The notes under the pieces were generated by a model that was not told where the DNA came from, ran no database searches, and saw nothing but the letters and a program-made list of their open reading frames with translations. A stretch of DNA of 64,000 nucleotides from Sphingobacterium sp. SGR-19. GTDB taxonomy: Bacteria; Bacteroidota; Bacteroidia; Sphingobacteriales; Sphingobacteriaceae. The translations under genes were made by a program, and so were the position numbers. Position 1 is the stretch's first letter; every line of letters starts with the position of its first letter. The DNA lies in NCBI RefSeq assembly GCF_011043555.1, contig NZ_JAAKGS010000008.1, positions 175,183 to 239,182 of the forward strand. Direction: 5' to 3'. Positions 1 to 9,041 of this stretch are shown piece after piece.

Positions 1-1
1 A

Positions 2-481
2 ACATGGCAGCAACGGTATGGTGCGAACGATAAAAGAGTGTGGTTCAGAAAACTATTGAATGACCACTGGAGGAATGATGAGAATTTTAGCTCGCCAAAC
101 AATTATCGGATGATACGTTATGCCGATATCTTGCTGATGTATGCCGAATGTTTAAACGAATTAAACCGAACTGGAGATGCTTATACGTATGTGGATAGGG
201 TAAGGACTCGGGTCAATTTACCCCCGCTAACGACTGCTAAGCCTGGATTAAACCAAGAGGCTTTTCGCGAACAAATTAAACACGAAAGGTTGCTGGAGCT
301 CGCCGGCGAAGGATGGCGTTATTTCGATATGGTACGTTGGGGTGAGCTGGCAGATAATCTGGAGGTGCTGAAAGAACGGGATGCAGATTTTCATAATTTT
401 GTGTCGGGCAAGCACGAATGGTATCCTATTCCACAGTCGGATGTAGATAATTCCGATCTGACACAAAACCCGGGCTATTAA
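2..481 (+). CDS. SusD/RagB-family outer-membrane glycan-binding protein, C-terminal part
   Basis: This is the 3' end of a gene whose reading frame is open from the first bases of the window, so the N-terminus and lipoprotein signal lie outside. The visible part has the SusD C-terminal layout: an NYRMIRYADILLMYAECLNE segment, then a helix with ERLLELAGEGWRYFDMVRW, and a tail ending WYPIPQ...LTQNPGY. SusD proteins are surface lipoproteins that cap a SusC TonB-dependent porin and deliver glycans to it. The next two genes encode a carbohydrate-binding lipoprotein and a GH43 enzyme, so this is the end of a polysaccharide utilisation locus. A GTG inside the gene at 38 is not the start. Confidence 0.93.
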   Translation, partial: TWQQRYGANDKRVWFRKLLNDHWRNDENFSSPNNYRMIRYADILLMYAECLNELNRTGDAYTYVDRVRTRVNLPPLTTAKPGLNQEAFREQIKHERLLELAGEGWRYFDMVRWGELADNLEVLKERDADFHNFVSGKHEWYPIPQSDVDNSDLTQNPGY

Positions 482-529
482 CGTAGAGCGATTGGATAAT
501 TTATATACACAACTACAAAGAGTACGAAC

Positions 530-1291
530 ATGAAGAAATTAATCTTTCTATTCCCATTTTGTCTGCTGCTTATCATAACAAGCTGCAAAGATGATGTGGA
601 AATACCTTCGAGTACGTTGCTACCGACCATTAAATTGCAGGCGGATGCCATTGCGGTGGCGGAGGGCACATATATACTGAATGCCGAAGGAAGAAGCGCT
701 TATGGCGGTGCAAAGCTGCGTAAAGTCGAATTTTATAAAGGAGCGGAGAAAATCGGTGAAAAGGATATTGCGCCTTACACATGGGCATATCCGGTCGTAG
801 AAAACATACCCGATCAGGAGCTATCTTTTCACGCCGTTTTGTCTGACGTTGTCGGGAATAATGTAAAAAGTGATGTGGTGACGGCAACGGTCAAGGTGTT
901 GCCTATTCGGATAGAGGCTGAACATGCCGTTTTGCGAGGTTTAGCACGAGTGGCTACCGATCGGGAGACAAGAGAGACATCATCTAACCAAGCAAAAGTG
1001 GGCGCCATCGATAATGCAGAAAGTGGTATTGATGTAACGATCGACGTACGAGCGGCGGGAGAATATCTAATTCGAGTAGCTGCTGGTACTGGTTTTAACG
1101 GAACTGCACATAAAATTTATGTGGACGGCAAGGAGGCTGAAGCACAGATCTATGATATTCCCAACCTCGGCTGGAATGTTTGGCAGACCTTCGACATGCT
1201 ATTTGATCTGGAAGTTGGAAGCCATAAAATAAGCATTCGTCGTCAAAATGGGTATGGCGAATTGGATTATGTAGAATATTCAAAACGATAA
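530..1291 (+). CDS. Surface lipoprotein with Ig-like and CBM6-type carbohydrate-binding domain
   Basis: The 253-residue protein starts with a lipoprotein signal and lipobox ending at Cys19 (IITSC). Residues about 28-123 look like an Ig-like beta domain (KVEFYKGAEKIGE, then an alternating-strand segment). Residues about 127-253 begin IRIEAEHA and contain a GEYLIRVAAG strand, the pattern of CBM6/CBM35 modules. No catalytic domain is visible, so it probably binds glycan at the cell surface, as SusE/F-type accessory proteins do. It lies 48 bp after the SusD gene and 4 bp before the GH43 gene, consistent with one transcript. The exact ligand cannot be read from the sequence; pairing with GH43 suggests an arabinose- or xylose-containing glycan. 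Confidence 0.78.
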   Translation: MKKLIFLFPFCLLLIITSCKDDVEIPSSTLLPTIKLQADAIAVAEGTYILNAEGRSAYGGAKLRKVEFYKGAEKIGEKDIAPYTWAYPVVENIPDQELSFHAVLSDVVGNNVKSDVVTATVKVLPIRIEAEHAVLRGLARVATDRETRETSSNQAKVGAIDNAESGIDVTIDVRAAGEYLIRVAAGTGFNGTAHKIYVDGKEAEAQIYDIPNLGWNVWQTFDMLFDLEVGSHKISIRRQNGYGELDYVEYSKR

Positions 1292-1295
1292 TGAT

Positions 1296-2381
1296 ATGAG
1301 CAAGAAAATATATTTATATATAGGCGTGTTGCTATTTTTCATAGCTTGTGAAGATAAGGGTGCAGGTCTCTACCTTGGGGTTCCCAAACCACCGGAAGCT
1401 GATCCGGAGGAAGAGGTCATGTATAGAAACCCCGTGTTTGAACCGATTTTAGCAGATCCTACCGTCGTGCGGGATCCCCGGACGGGGTTATTCTACGCGT
1501 ATGGAACGGAAGATAACTGGGGAGATGGCGTCGGTAATCGTGTCGTACCGATTGTCAGTTCAGAAAATCTAACTTCATGGACGTTGGTCGGACAAGCGTT
1601 CTCTACAAAACCTAATTGGAAAAATTCAGGTAATATTTGGGCGCCCGATGTGGTTTATATGGATGGGAAATTCGTTATGTATTATTCTTATTCTACTTGG
1701 GGTGATGCTAATCCGGGAGTCGGGGTCGCGACGGCTGAGCAGCCTGCAGGGCCATTTACCGATCAGGGCAAGCTTTTTACAAGTAACGAAATAAATGTGC
1801 CAAATTCTATTGATCCGCATTTCTTTGAAGAAGGGGGGCATCGGTATTTATTTTGGGGAAGTTTTAGCAATGCTGCTACACAGGGCACGTATGTCGTCGA
1901 TTTGAGTGATGATGGTCTGAGCGTACCTGATTTATCGCAAAAGACAAAGATAGCCGCTGGTGATTTTGAAGCAGTCATGATTCATAAAAGGGAAGATTAT
2001 TATTACTTCTTTGGTTCTAAGGGGAGCTGTTGTGAAGGAGCCAATAGCCAATATCGGGTATTGGTAGCACGTTCAACCAACCTAAAAGGACCTTATCTCG
2101 ATCGTGATGGGCGAGACATTGCGGAGCGTGGTCGAGGTACGATATTACTCCAAGGGAGCGAGATATTTGCCGGCCCAGGTCATAATTCCCGTATCTTTTC
2201 CGATGATGAGGGAACAGATTGGTTGCTTTATCATGGTATAGACAGGGCTCAAGGAACAGTTTCTAGCGGCGCTACTAGACGCCCGCTGATGCTGGATAAA
2301 ATTGAATGGCGAGACGGTTGGCCGTCGATAGGAGGTGCCATACCGAGCACAATGCGGACAAAGGCTCCCGTTTTTAATTGA
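1296..2381 (+). CDS. GH43-family glycoside hydrolase lipoprotein (arabinanase/arabinosidase-like)
   Basis: The 361-residue protein has a lipobox with Cys18 (FFIAC). The five-bladed GH43 propeller features are visible: NPVFEPILADPTVVRDP with the likely general base Asp54, WAPDVVY (Asp118), the SIDPHFF segment (Asp173, likely pKa modulator) and DFEAVMI with Glu225 as likely general acid. A GPGHNS segment near residue 295 is typical of the arabinan-acting subfamilies. GH43 enzymes cleave arabinans, arabinoxylans or xylosides with inversion. The lipoprotein anchor and the upstream SusD and CBM genes place it on the cell surface as part of a glycan utilisation locus. Substrate is inferred; a beta-xylosidase or galactan-acting enzyme is possible. 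Confidence 0.87.
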   Translation: MSKKIYLYIGVLLFFIACEDKGAGLYLGVPKPPEADPEEEVMYRNPVFEPILADPTVVRDPRTGLFYAYGTEDNWGDGVGNRVVPIVSSENLTSWTLVGQAFSTKPNWKNSGNIWAPDVVYMDGKFVMYYSYSTWGDANPGVGVATAEQPAGPFTDQGKLFTSNEINVPNSIDPHFFEEGGHRYLFWGSFSNAATQGTYVVDLSDDGLSVPDLSQKTKIAAGDFEAVMIHKREDYYYFFGSKGSCCEGANSQYRVLVARSTNLKGPYLDRDGRDIAERGRGTILLQGSEIFAGPGHNSRIFSDDEGTDWLLYHGIDRAQGTVSSGATRRPLMLDKIEWRDGWPSIGGAIPSTMRTKAPVFN

Positions 2382-2404
2382 ATTCATGGAAAGAAAACGA
2401 TAAA

Positions 2405-2450
2405 AGACTATCAACGACCCGGTATGTTGATCCGGGTTGATTGATAGTCT
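2405..2450. terminator. Bidirectional intrinsic terminator hairpin
   Basis: A perfect 10-bp stem AGACTATCAA (2405-2414) pairs with TTGATAGTCT (2441-2450), extended by CGACCCGG with CCGGGTTG. It sits between two convergent genes and overlaps the stop codon of the minus-strand gene. The minus-strand side continues into a T-rich stretch. Confidence 0.8.
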
Positions 2451-3627
2451 AGTTATCTAAAGCCCCCTCAAAATCACTAATAAGATCATCGATATGCTCG
2501 ATGCCGACTGATATGCGCAGCAGTCCTTTGCTGAAAGACAGCTGATTTTCTTTTTTTCCTGCTTGATGTGCACCCCAGATGCTAGCAGGGTGGGTTATTA
2601 AGGATTCAATTCCACCTAAGCTTACGGCATTGTGGAAGAATTTTAATTTGCTTAGTATCGCTTGTGCTCGCTGGAATTGTTCCGTATCATCTTTGCCGGC
2701 AACCTCGATAGCAAGCATACCCGTAAACCCCTTCATTTGCTTTTTTGCCAACGCATGTTGGGGGTGGTTTCCAAGTCCTACATAGACAACTTTCTTGATG
2801 GAGGGCTGTCTTTCCAACCACTGTGCTAAGGCAAGCGCGTTTTCATTAATCTGCCGAACACGCAATGCTAGCGTTTTTAAGCCGCGCAATAGCAACCAAG
2901 AATCAAAGGGACTCAACGAAGCGCCTAATAAGAGTGATCGGCGCCAAACTTGTTCGATGTATGCTGCCGAACCACATACGGCACCTGCTGTAAGGTCGCT
3001 GTGCCCACCAAGATATTTCGTAGCGCTGTGGACGATGATGTCAATACCAAAGTCAGCAGGTACCAGATTGATGGGCGAAGCAAAGGTGTTGTCTATCATG
3101 GTTAAGATACCGCGTTCTTTACCAAGTTTTCCAATATACTCCAAATCAGTAATATCTAGGTTTGGGTTGGATGGCGTCTCTACGAAAATAAGCTTGGTAT
3201 TGGGCTGTATGGCTGCCTCAAAAGCAGCGTTGTCTGTTTGGTCGACTTGTGTCACCTCTACCCCATACTGTAATAGAAAATCACGAATAAACGTCAGTGA
3301 TGCAGCGTAATGTGCTTTTTGCGTAATGATATGGTCGCCACTTTTTACGACAGCAAGGATAGCCGTACTAATTGCAGCCATCCCCGTTGCCAATACAAGT
3401 GCATCCTCTTTTTTCTCTAATTTCGCTATAAGTGCTGCAGCTTGGCTATTGTTTGGATTACCATGACGATGATAGAATTCGGGCGATTTTGTGGCCGTCG
3501 CAGCGTGTGCGAAAGATGCTATATCGTCCGCGAGATACGTCGATGTCTGGAAAATGGGTGTCACAACCGATTTCGTGGTATTGAAATGTTCACCTTCGTG
3601 AATTAAAGAGGTTTCTAGCTTTGCCAT
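2449..3627 (-). CDS. PLP-dependent trans-sulfuration enzyme (cystathionine gamma-synthase/lyase family)
   Basis: The 392-residue product is full length for the Cys/Met-metabolism PLP family (fold type I). The PLP lysine is Lys204 in SATKYLGGHS, the cofactor aspartate is in the MIDNTFASP segment, and the phosphate-binding region has YHRHGNPNN where most members have YSRxxNPT. Family members make or break C-S bonds of cystathionine, O-acylhomoserine, cysteine or methionine. The exact reaction cannot be told from sequence alone; the HRHGNPNN variant and the FYHR change suggest a divergent subgroup rather than MetB or MetC proper. It is a monocistronic gene, convergent with GH43. A second, only distantly similar paralogue lies at 52892-54064. 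Confidence 0.85.
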   Translation of the reverse strand: MAKLETSLIHEGEHFNTTKSVVTPIFQTSTYLADDIASFAHAATATKSPEFYHRHGNPNNSQAAALIAKLEKKEDALVLATGMAAISTAILAVVKSGDHIITQKAHYAASLTFIRDFLLQYGVEVTQVDQTDNAAFEAAIQPNTKLIFVETPSNPNLDITDLEYIGKLGKERGILTMIDNTFASPINLVPADFGIDIIVHSATKYLGGHSDLTAGAVCGSAAYIEQVWRRSLLLGASLSPFDSWLLLRGLKTLALRVRQINENALALAQWLERQPSIKKVVYVGLGNHPQHALAKKQMKGFTGMLAIEVAGKDDTEQFQRAQAILSKLKFFHNAVSLGGIESLITHPASIWGAHQAGKKENQLSFSKGLLRISVGIEHIDDLISDFEGALDN

Positions 3628-3644
3628 AACGAATGAATATAGCG

Positions 3645-3652
3645 CAAAGCTA
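3645..3652 (-). promoter_or_regulatory. Candidate Bacteroidota -7 box for the PLP enzyme
   Basis: On the minus strand this reads TAGCTTTG, matching TAnnTTTG, 18 bp upstream of the start codon. I do not see a clear TTTG at the -33 position, so confidence is low. Confidence 0.3.
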
Positions 3653-3782
3653 ATAAATAATCTACTTAAATAGTAGTGATTGAAGTGTGGTATCCCAGTG
3701 ATTTGATATTGTGGAAATAGTTCCTTAATATGTATTTTATATAATATACATATCTTGCGGTCAGAAAATCAATCCATTAAAT

Positions 3783-4925
3783 ATGAAAAAAATAGCCCTT
3801 TTACTTGCTTTGACGGGTTTATGTACCCACCTAAGTCAGGCACAGACAGACAACGGAGTCATGCGTCTGGATGAATTCCGTTACACCAAAAAACGAAATA
3901 TTATAACTATTCCAGATGTAAACGGAATGAAGGTTCTGAAATGTGATTTCCATATGCATACGGTGTTCACGGATGGACACGTATGGCCGAACGTCCGTGT
4001 TCAGGAAGCTTGGAAAGAAGGGCTGGATGTGATTTCTTTTACGGAACATGTCGAATATACACCGCATCAAGCGGATGTTAAGCCTGGTAATTTACGCTCG
4101 TACGAATTAGCTAAAAATATGGCTAATGAGAATAATATCCTCTTGATTAAAGGAACAGAGATAACCAGAAACACACCTCCGGGACATTTCAATGCACTTT
4201 TTATCGATAACGATAAGAATCTTGTCGCTGATAGAGCGAATGAGCTGGATGAGCAAGCCATCCAAGCTGTTATAGACCAAAACGCGTTTGTATTTTGGAA
4301 TCATCCCGGTTGGAAGGCCACGCAGATCGAAGGCTCATACGAATGGATTCCTTTTGTAGAAAAAATGTACCAAGAAAAAAAATTACATGGAATAGAAGTC
4401 GTGAATGGTTTAGGGTTTCATAAAAAAGCATTGGATTGGGCATTAGACCGAAATTTAACCATTATAGGGAATACAGATATTCATAATTTGATTGCGCATG
4501 AGTACGCGATCGAAAGAGAAGGCGTGCATCGTACCATGACATTGGTCATGGCAGAAGATCGTTCGGACACCGCTATCCGTGAAGCGTTAGCGCAAGGAAG
4601 AACCATCGCCTGGTCCAGTAATTATCTGTTTGGTAAAGAAGAACATATCAGGGACCTTTTTCACGCATGTGTTTCGTTAGGTAGTGCCTACCATAGCAAA
4701 AAGAATGCGCAAGGTGCAGGAACCAACTATTACGAAATTAGCAATCAGAGTGACCTGTATTTTGAACTACACCTGAAGGAGGGTAAAGGTACCAAAAAGG
4801 TAACGCTCTTTCCGTCCTCTTCACAGATTATTACCGCCGAAGAGGGACAATCGGAGCTAACGTATGACGTCGTATCGACATATATACGCAGTGACAAACA
4901 TTTAGAAGTTAAGTTAAGTTTATAA
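3783..4925 (+). CDS. Secreted PHP-domain metallophosphoesterase
   Basis: The 380-residue protein has a signal peptide cleaved near Ala20 (SQA-Q). It carries the four PHP metal-binding motifs: DFHMHT (55-60), SFTEH (86-89), GTEIT with Glu126, FWNHPGW (171-177) and NTDIHN (230-235). PHP proteins use three metal ions to hydrolyse phosphoesters, as in histidinol phosphatase and DNA polymerase proofreading domains. Export to the periplasm argues against both of those roles. The last 100 residues form a separate beta-rich region. The gene stands alone, divergent from the PLP enzyme and convergent with mfd. The substrate is unknown. Confidence 0.85.
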   Translation: MKKIALLLALTGLCTHLSQAQTDNGVMRLDEFRYTKKRNIITIPDVNGMKVLKCDFHMHTVFTDGHVWPNVRVQEAWKEGLDVISFTEHVEYTPHQADVKPGNLRSYELAKNMANENNILLIKGTEITRNTPPGHFNALFIDNDKNLVADRANELDEQAIQAVIDQNAFVFWNHPGWKATQIEGSYEWIPFVEKMYQEKKLHGIEVVNGLGFHKKALDWALDRNLTIIGNTDIHNLIAHEYAIEREGVHRTMTLVMAEDRSDTAIREALAQGRTIAWSSNYLFGKEEHIRDLFHACVSLGSAYHSKKNAQGAGTNYYEISNQSDLYFELHLKEGKGTKKVTLFPSSSQIITAEEGQSELTYDVVSTYIRSDKHLEVKLSL

Positions 4926-4950
4926 TATAGCACGCATTGCGAAAACACAT

Positions 4951-4992
4951 AAAATGCATAGGTCAGCGTCGAGGTGCTGACCTATGCATTTT
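4951..4992. terminator. Bidirectional intrinsic terminator, 17-bp perfect stem
   Basis: AAAATGCATAGGTCAGC (4951-4967) is exactly complementary to 4976-4992, with an 8-nt loop. It lies between the convergent PHP gene and mfd and overlaps the mfd stop codon. The flanking A/T ends of the stem give a U-tract in either direction. Confidence 0.88.
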
Positions 4993-7900
4993 AGATCATT
5001 TGGTTTAGCAAATGCAATGCATAATCAATGCTATTGACGTTGCTGAGCGCTAGCCTAAGTTGCCCTTTTACCTCTTTTAAATTCGATATGGCTGGATGTG
5101 CCTGCACGAATGCCAGTACTTTCCCGAATTGATCAGAATCAAAATAACTGGATTTTGGATTGTTGACAAAATAACCTTTCAACGTATTCTTTTTAAAAGA
5201 AATCTTCTCAAAACCAATCTGTTTACCCAGCCATTGCAAACGTAAGGTATTGAATAGCTCATAAACAGGCTTGGGTATGGTGCCAAAACGATCCTCTAGT
5301 TCTTTTTCGAATACCGCCAGCTGTTGTTCATTTTCTAGTTTTCCGATCTCGTTGTAGAGATTGTAGCGTTCTCCAATATTGGTAACATATTCGTCTGGAA
5401 TCATGACCTCGAGATCCGTGTCTATTTGGGTAAAAGTCACATATTTTTTGTTCTTTTCGTCGGCAAATAGCTCCCCAAATTCATCTTCCTTTAGTTCCTG
5501 AACGGCTTCGTCGAGAATCTTGTTATACATCTCGAAGCCGATTTCGGCAATAAAGCCGGATTGTTCAGCACCCAACAGGTTTCCCGAGCCGCGTATATCC
5601 AAATCGCGCATGGCTACATTGAAGCCGGAGCCTAATTCCGAAAATTCCTCCAATGCAGATAAGCGCTTATACGCCTCGTTCGTTAACGTCGATAGCGGTG
5701 GACTTAGCAGATAACAGAACGCTTTTTTATTGGAGCGTCCAACACGGCCACGCATTTGGTGGAGATCACTTAGACCAAACATATGGGCGTGGTTGATAAC
5801 GATGGTGTTGGCATTTGGAATATCTAGGCCGGCTTCGATAATTGTCGTCGCGACCAATACATCAAATTCATGATTGATGAATTTCAGCATGACATCTTCG
5901 AGTTCATCTCCCTCCAATTGTCCATGTGCAATGCCTACACGTGCACCCGGCACCAATTTTTGAATCATATTACCCAGCTGAGGGAGATCAGCTACCCGAT
6001 TGTGGATAAAAAAGACTTGTCCATTGCGCTCCAATTCATAGGCAACAGCCTCTTGTATAAGTGTTTCGTTAAACACGTGCAGTTCTGTTTGTACAGGTTG
6101 TCGGTTGGGCGGCGGTGTGGAGATGATGCTTAGATCACGTGCACCCATAAGTGAAAAATGCAGGGTACGCGGAATAGGAGTTGCGGTTAAGGTCAATGAG
6201 TCTACATTTGCCCGCATCACTTTGAGCTTCTCTTTGACGGAGACGCCAAACTTTTGTTCCTCGTCGATAATCATCAACCCCAAGTCTTTAAACTTGACAT
6301 CTTTACTGACCAATCGGTGCGTACCAATGATAATATCGATTTTACCTTCTGCAAGACGGGCTAACGTGTCTTTAATTTGTTTCGAGGATTTGAATCGGTT
6401 GATATAGTCGATATTCGCCGGCAATCCTTTCAGACGTTCGCTGAATGTACGGTAATGTTGCAACGCTAATATGGTCGTTGGAACCAATACGGCAACCTGC
6501 TTGCTGTCCGCTACGGCCTTGAAAGCTGCCCGAATAGCGACTTCGGTTTTCCCGAAACCCACGTCGCCACATACCAATCGATCCATCGGATGCGGCGATT
6601 CCATATCCCGCTTGACATCATTGGTCGCTTTCTCCTGATCCGGTGTATCTTCGTAGATAAAGGACGCTTCGAGTTCGTTTTGTAAGTAGGTGTCCGGACT
6701 GAATGCATTTCCGGTCTGGGCTTTTCGCTTGGCGTACAATTTAATGAGATCACGCGCAATGTCTTTGACTTTTTTCTTGGTCGTCTTTTTCAACTTATCC
6801 CAAGCATCCGTTCCAAGCTTGTTCATTTTAGGAACAGTACCTTCCTTGCCGGAATATTTAGAGATACGGTTTAAGGAGTTAATATTGACATAGAGCAGAT
6901 CGTTGTCGGCGTATACCAAGCGAATCATCTCTTGTGTCTTTCCGTTAACCTCTACCTTCTCCAATCCCGCGTATTTTCCCACGCCGTGGTCAATATGCGT
7001 GATGTAATCGCCTGGCTTCAGGTCGCGAAGTTCTTTCAACGTGATGGCCTGTGAACGCTCATAACCTTTCTTACGCTTGTATTTATAATATCGATCAAAG
7101 ATCTGATGGTCTGTGTAACAAGCTAGTTTTTGTTCGTCATCACGAAAACCTTCACGGAAACCACGGTGTATCGGTATGAACGTTACGGATTTATCGATAT
7201 CTTCCAGAATAGTAAAAATCCGTTCGATTTGTTTCGTAGAATCTGAAAAAATAAGATTTTGTATACCCTGTTTTTCATTTTCCTTGAAATTATGAATCAA
7301 TAGATTAAAATCCTTGTTGAATGATGGTTGCGGATGTGTGTCAAAAGAAATTGTCTGATCCGGTTTGTAGAAAAATTGCTTCCCGAATTCAATGTTGGGA
7401 AAGTCGAATAGCATCTCCCCGAAGGCGCGGTCAGTTGTGAATGTCACCCTTGGATCTACCCATTCGCTATTGGCCTGGATATCTTTCTCTGGAAGAGCCT
7501 TCCAGAACTCAGACGCTTTTTTGTAGCCATCTTTCAAGACATCGAGCGTGAATTGCACATCTTTTAGCCAGACGGCACTATTCCGGTCAATGTAATCTAA
7601 TAAAGAGATATGGTTATTGGATAGGAATTTTGCCTGTACATTGGGCACAATAATGACCGTATGTATCTTGCTGACGGAAAGCTGTGTTTCCACATCAAAT
7701 GTCCGGATGCTCTCGATATCGTCTCCAAAAAACTCAATCCGGTAGGGGAGGTCATTGGAAAAAGAAAAAATATCTACAATCCCCCCACGGATGGCAAATT
7801 GCCCCGGTTCGTATACGAAATCAACGCGTTCAAAATCGTATTCATAAAGAAATTCATTGATAAAATCGATGCTGAGTTTGCTTTGCTGCGTAATGCTCAG

Positions 7901-8326
7901 CGTATTCTTTTCTAAATCATCTCGATTAATAACCTTTTCGGCAATGGCTTCCGGATAGGTTACCAGCATTTTGGGCAGTTCAGAAGTATGGTTTAGTGCA
8001 CTTAACGCCTCGGCACGTTGCAGTACATGAGAGGCGTCTATTTGTGTGAATTCATAAGCCTTACGGAACGATGCAGGAAAGAATAGAACCTGTTTGTCCA
8101 ATATGCTTTCCAAGTCACTTAAAAAATAGGAAGCTTCCTCGTGTGTAGGTAAAATAAAGATAAAAGGTCTTTCCTGCAAGGTATAAGCTGCCGCGGCTAC
8201 CATCGCATCAGATGAGCCAATAAGCCCTTTAAGATGAATTTTAGGATTTTTTGCCTGTATGCTTTTAACTAGTGATTTTACCTTTTCGCTTTGCGCGTAC
8301 TTATCGAGAATTTCCTGTATACCCAC
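4991..8326 (-). CDS. mfd: Transcription-repair coupling factor
   Basis: The 1111-residue protein is the normal length for Mfd. Mfd binds RNA polymerase stalled at DNA lesions, pushes it off with its translocase motor and recruits UvrA. The UvrB-homology region occupies about residues 1-350. The RNA-polymerase-interacting CarD-like domain is at about 433-500 (LKPGDYITHIDHGVGKY). The SF2 translocase has Walker A GDVGFGKTE at 587-595 and the DEEQ box at 688-691, followed by TATPIPRTL and the TRG region (GRVGRSNKKAF). The C-terminal domain 7 that masks UvrA binding is present. uvrA and mutL are elsewhere in this window but not linked. It follows a coiled-coil protein gene on the same strand by 52 bp. 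Confidence 0.98.
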   Translation of the reverse strand: MGIQEILDKYAQSEKVKSLVKSIQAKNPKIHLKGLIGSSDAMVAAAAYTLQERPFIFILPTHEEASYFLSDLESILDKQVLFFPASFRKAYEFTQIDASHVLQRAEALSALNHTSELPKMLVTYPEAIAEKVINRDDLEKNTLSITQQSKLSIDFINEFLYEYDFERVDFVYEPGQFAIRGGIVDIFSFSNDLPYRIEFFGDDIESIRTFDVETQLSVSKIHTVIIVPNVQAKFLSNNHISLLDYIDRNSAVWLKDVQFTLDVLKDGYKKASEFWKALPEKDIQANSEWVDPRVTFTTDRAFGEMLFDFPNIEFGKQFFYKPDQTISFDTHPQPSFNKDFNLLIHNFKENEKQGIQNLIFSDSTKQIERIFTILEDIDKSVTFIPIHRGFREGFRDDEQKLACYTDHQIFDRYYKYKRKKGYERSQAITLKELRDLKPGDYITHIDHGVGKYAGLEKVEVNGKTQEMIRLVYADNDLLYVNINSLNRISKYSGKEGTVPKMNKLGTDAWDKLKKTTKKKVKDIARDLIKLYAKRKAQTGNAFSPDTYLQNELEASFIYEDTPDQEKATNDVKRDMESPHPMDRLVCGDVGFGKTEVAIRAAFKAVADSKQVAVLVPTTILALQHYRTFSERLKGLPANIDYINRFKSSKQIKDTLARLAEGKIDIIIGTHRLVSKDVKFKDLGLMIIDEEQKFGVSVKEKLKVMRANVDSLTLTATPIPRTLHFSLMGARDLSIISTPPPNRQPVQTELHVFNETLIQEAVAYELERNGQVFFIHNRVADLPQLGNMIQKLVPGARVGIAHGQLEGDELEDVMLKFINHEFDVLVATTIIEAGLDIPNANTIVINHAHMFGLSDLHQMRGRVGRSNKKAFCYLLSPPLSTLTNEAYKRLSALEEFSELGSGFNVAMRDLDIRGSGNLLGAEQSGFIAEIGFEMYNKILDEAVQELKEDEFGELFADEKNKKYVTFTQIDTDLEVMIPDEYVTNIGERYNLYNEIGKLENEQQLAVFEKELEDRFGTIPKPVYELFNTLRLQWLGKQIGFEKISFKKNTLKGYFVNNPKSSYFDSDQFGKVLAFVQAHPAISNLKEVKGQLRLALSNVNSIDYALHLLNQMI

Positions 8327-8378
8327 GTAATGCCAGATCTTGTTTTTGCAAATTTACATAAATTTTCTACTACCTTCA

Positions 8379-8924
8379 TTACGCCAAACCATGCTCCATC
8401 GCAAAAGCCATCATCTCCTCCATGGATTCTTGTAAATCAAACTGCAAATCTTCGTGCAGTTTTTCAAATTTATTGGTGGTGATTTTGATACGTGCTTTTA
8501 CATAATCATGGAGCTTGAAAGCACTATGTACCCCGGATTTCTCAAAAAGGCGTGGAAATCGACGGAAAGCATCGTTGAGGATATAGATACGACAATCGAT
8601 CTCGCTGTATTTGTCTTTAGTGATTTTCTCGTGTTCATTGATTATTCCACTGGCTTGTCGGATAAGACTTTGAAGTTCTTTGTAATTGCTATATACCGGA
8701 ATATTCTTGACAGAATTTCTGCCCTCTGCAAAGAGGGCGGTTAATCTTTCTTTGAGTTTCTCGATACGGTCTTCCAGATCCATCTGATCTTCCAACAGTT
8801 GAAAATGGAGCTGCTTCATCAACATCTTATCTTTGCCAACAAGACGGACAAGCAGTTTATCTTTCTCCTTTTGTGGAAGATTTAAGACGGCTTCCTTTAG
8901 TTCGGGCTGCTTATGTAACGACAT
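8379..8924 (-). CDS. Conserved helical protein of unknown function
   Basis: The 181-residue product has no signal peptide or membrane segment. It is rich in charged heptad-like helices (EDQMDLEDRIEKLKERLTAL; ESMEEMMAFAMEHGLA at the end), suggesting an all-alpha, possibly coiled-coil cytoplasmic protein. I do not recognise a named family. It ends 52 bp before mfd on the same strand and may be co-transcribed with it. In the 5' region there is a 9-bp hairpin (8932-8940 with 8944-8952) directly upstream of the start. Confidence 0.75.
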   Translation of the reverse strand: MSLHKQPELKEAVLNLPQKEKDKLLVRLVGKDKMLMKQLHFQLLEDQMDLEDRIEKLKERLTALFAEGRNSVKNIPVYSNYKELQSLIRQASGIINEHEKITKDKYSEIDCRIYILNDAFRRFPRLFEKSGVHSAFKLHDYVKARIKITTNKFEKLHEDLQFDLQESMEEMMAFAMEHGLA

Positions 8925-9008
8925 GATGTGAAGTTAAAAAGAATTTTTAACTCTTTGAGCTTAAACCTATATTAAGTAAAAAACACCATTAAAACCTGTA
9001 ATTCTACC

Positions 9009-9038
9009 ATTGTTTATGGAAATATCACTATATCTTTG
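9009..9038 (+). promoter_or_regulatory. Candidate Bacteroidota promoter for the AraC regulator
   Basis: ATTG at 9009-9012 and TATCTTTG at 9031-9038 match the -33/-7 pattern with an 18-bp spacer. The first ATG of the gene is at 9042, only 4 bp after the -7 box, so translation from it would be leaderless or must start further in. Confidence 0.5.
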
Positions 9039-9041
9039 TAT

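Noticed and set aside
2795..3310. 171-codon frame on the plus strand
   Set aside because: It lies antisense inside the PLP enzyme gene, which has clear motifs.
3783..4925. Histidinol phosphatase or DNA polymerase PHP domain
   Set aside because: The protein has a signal peptide and no polymerase or His-operon context.
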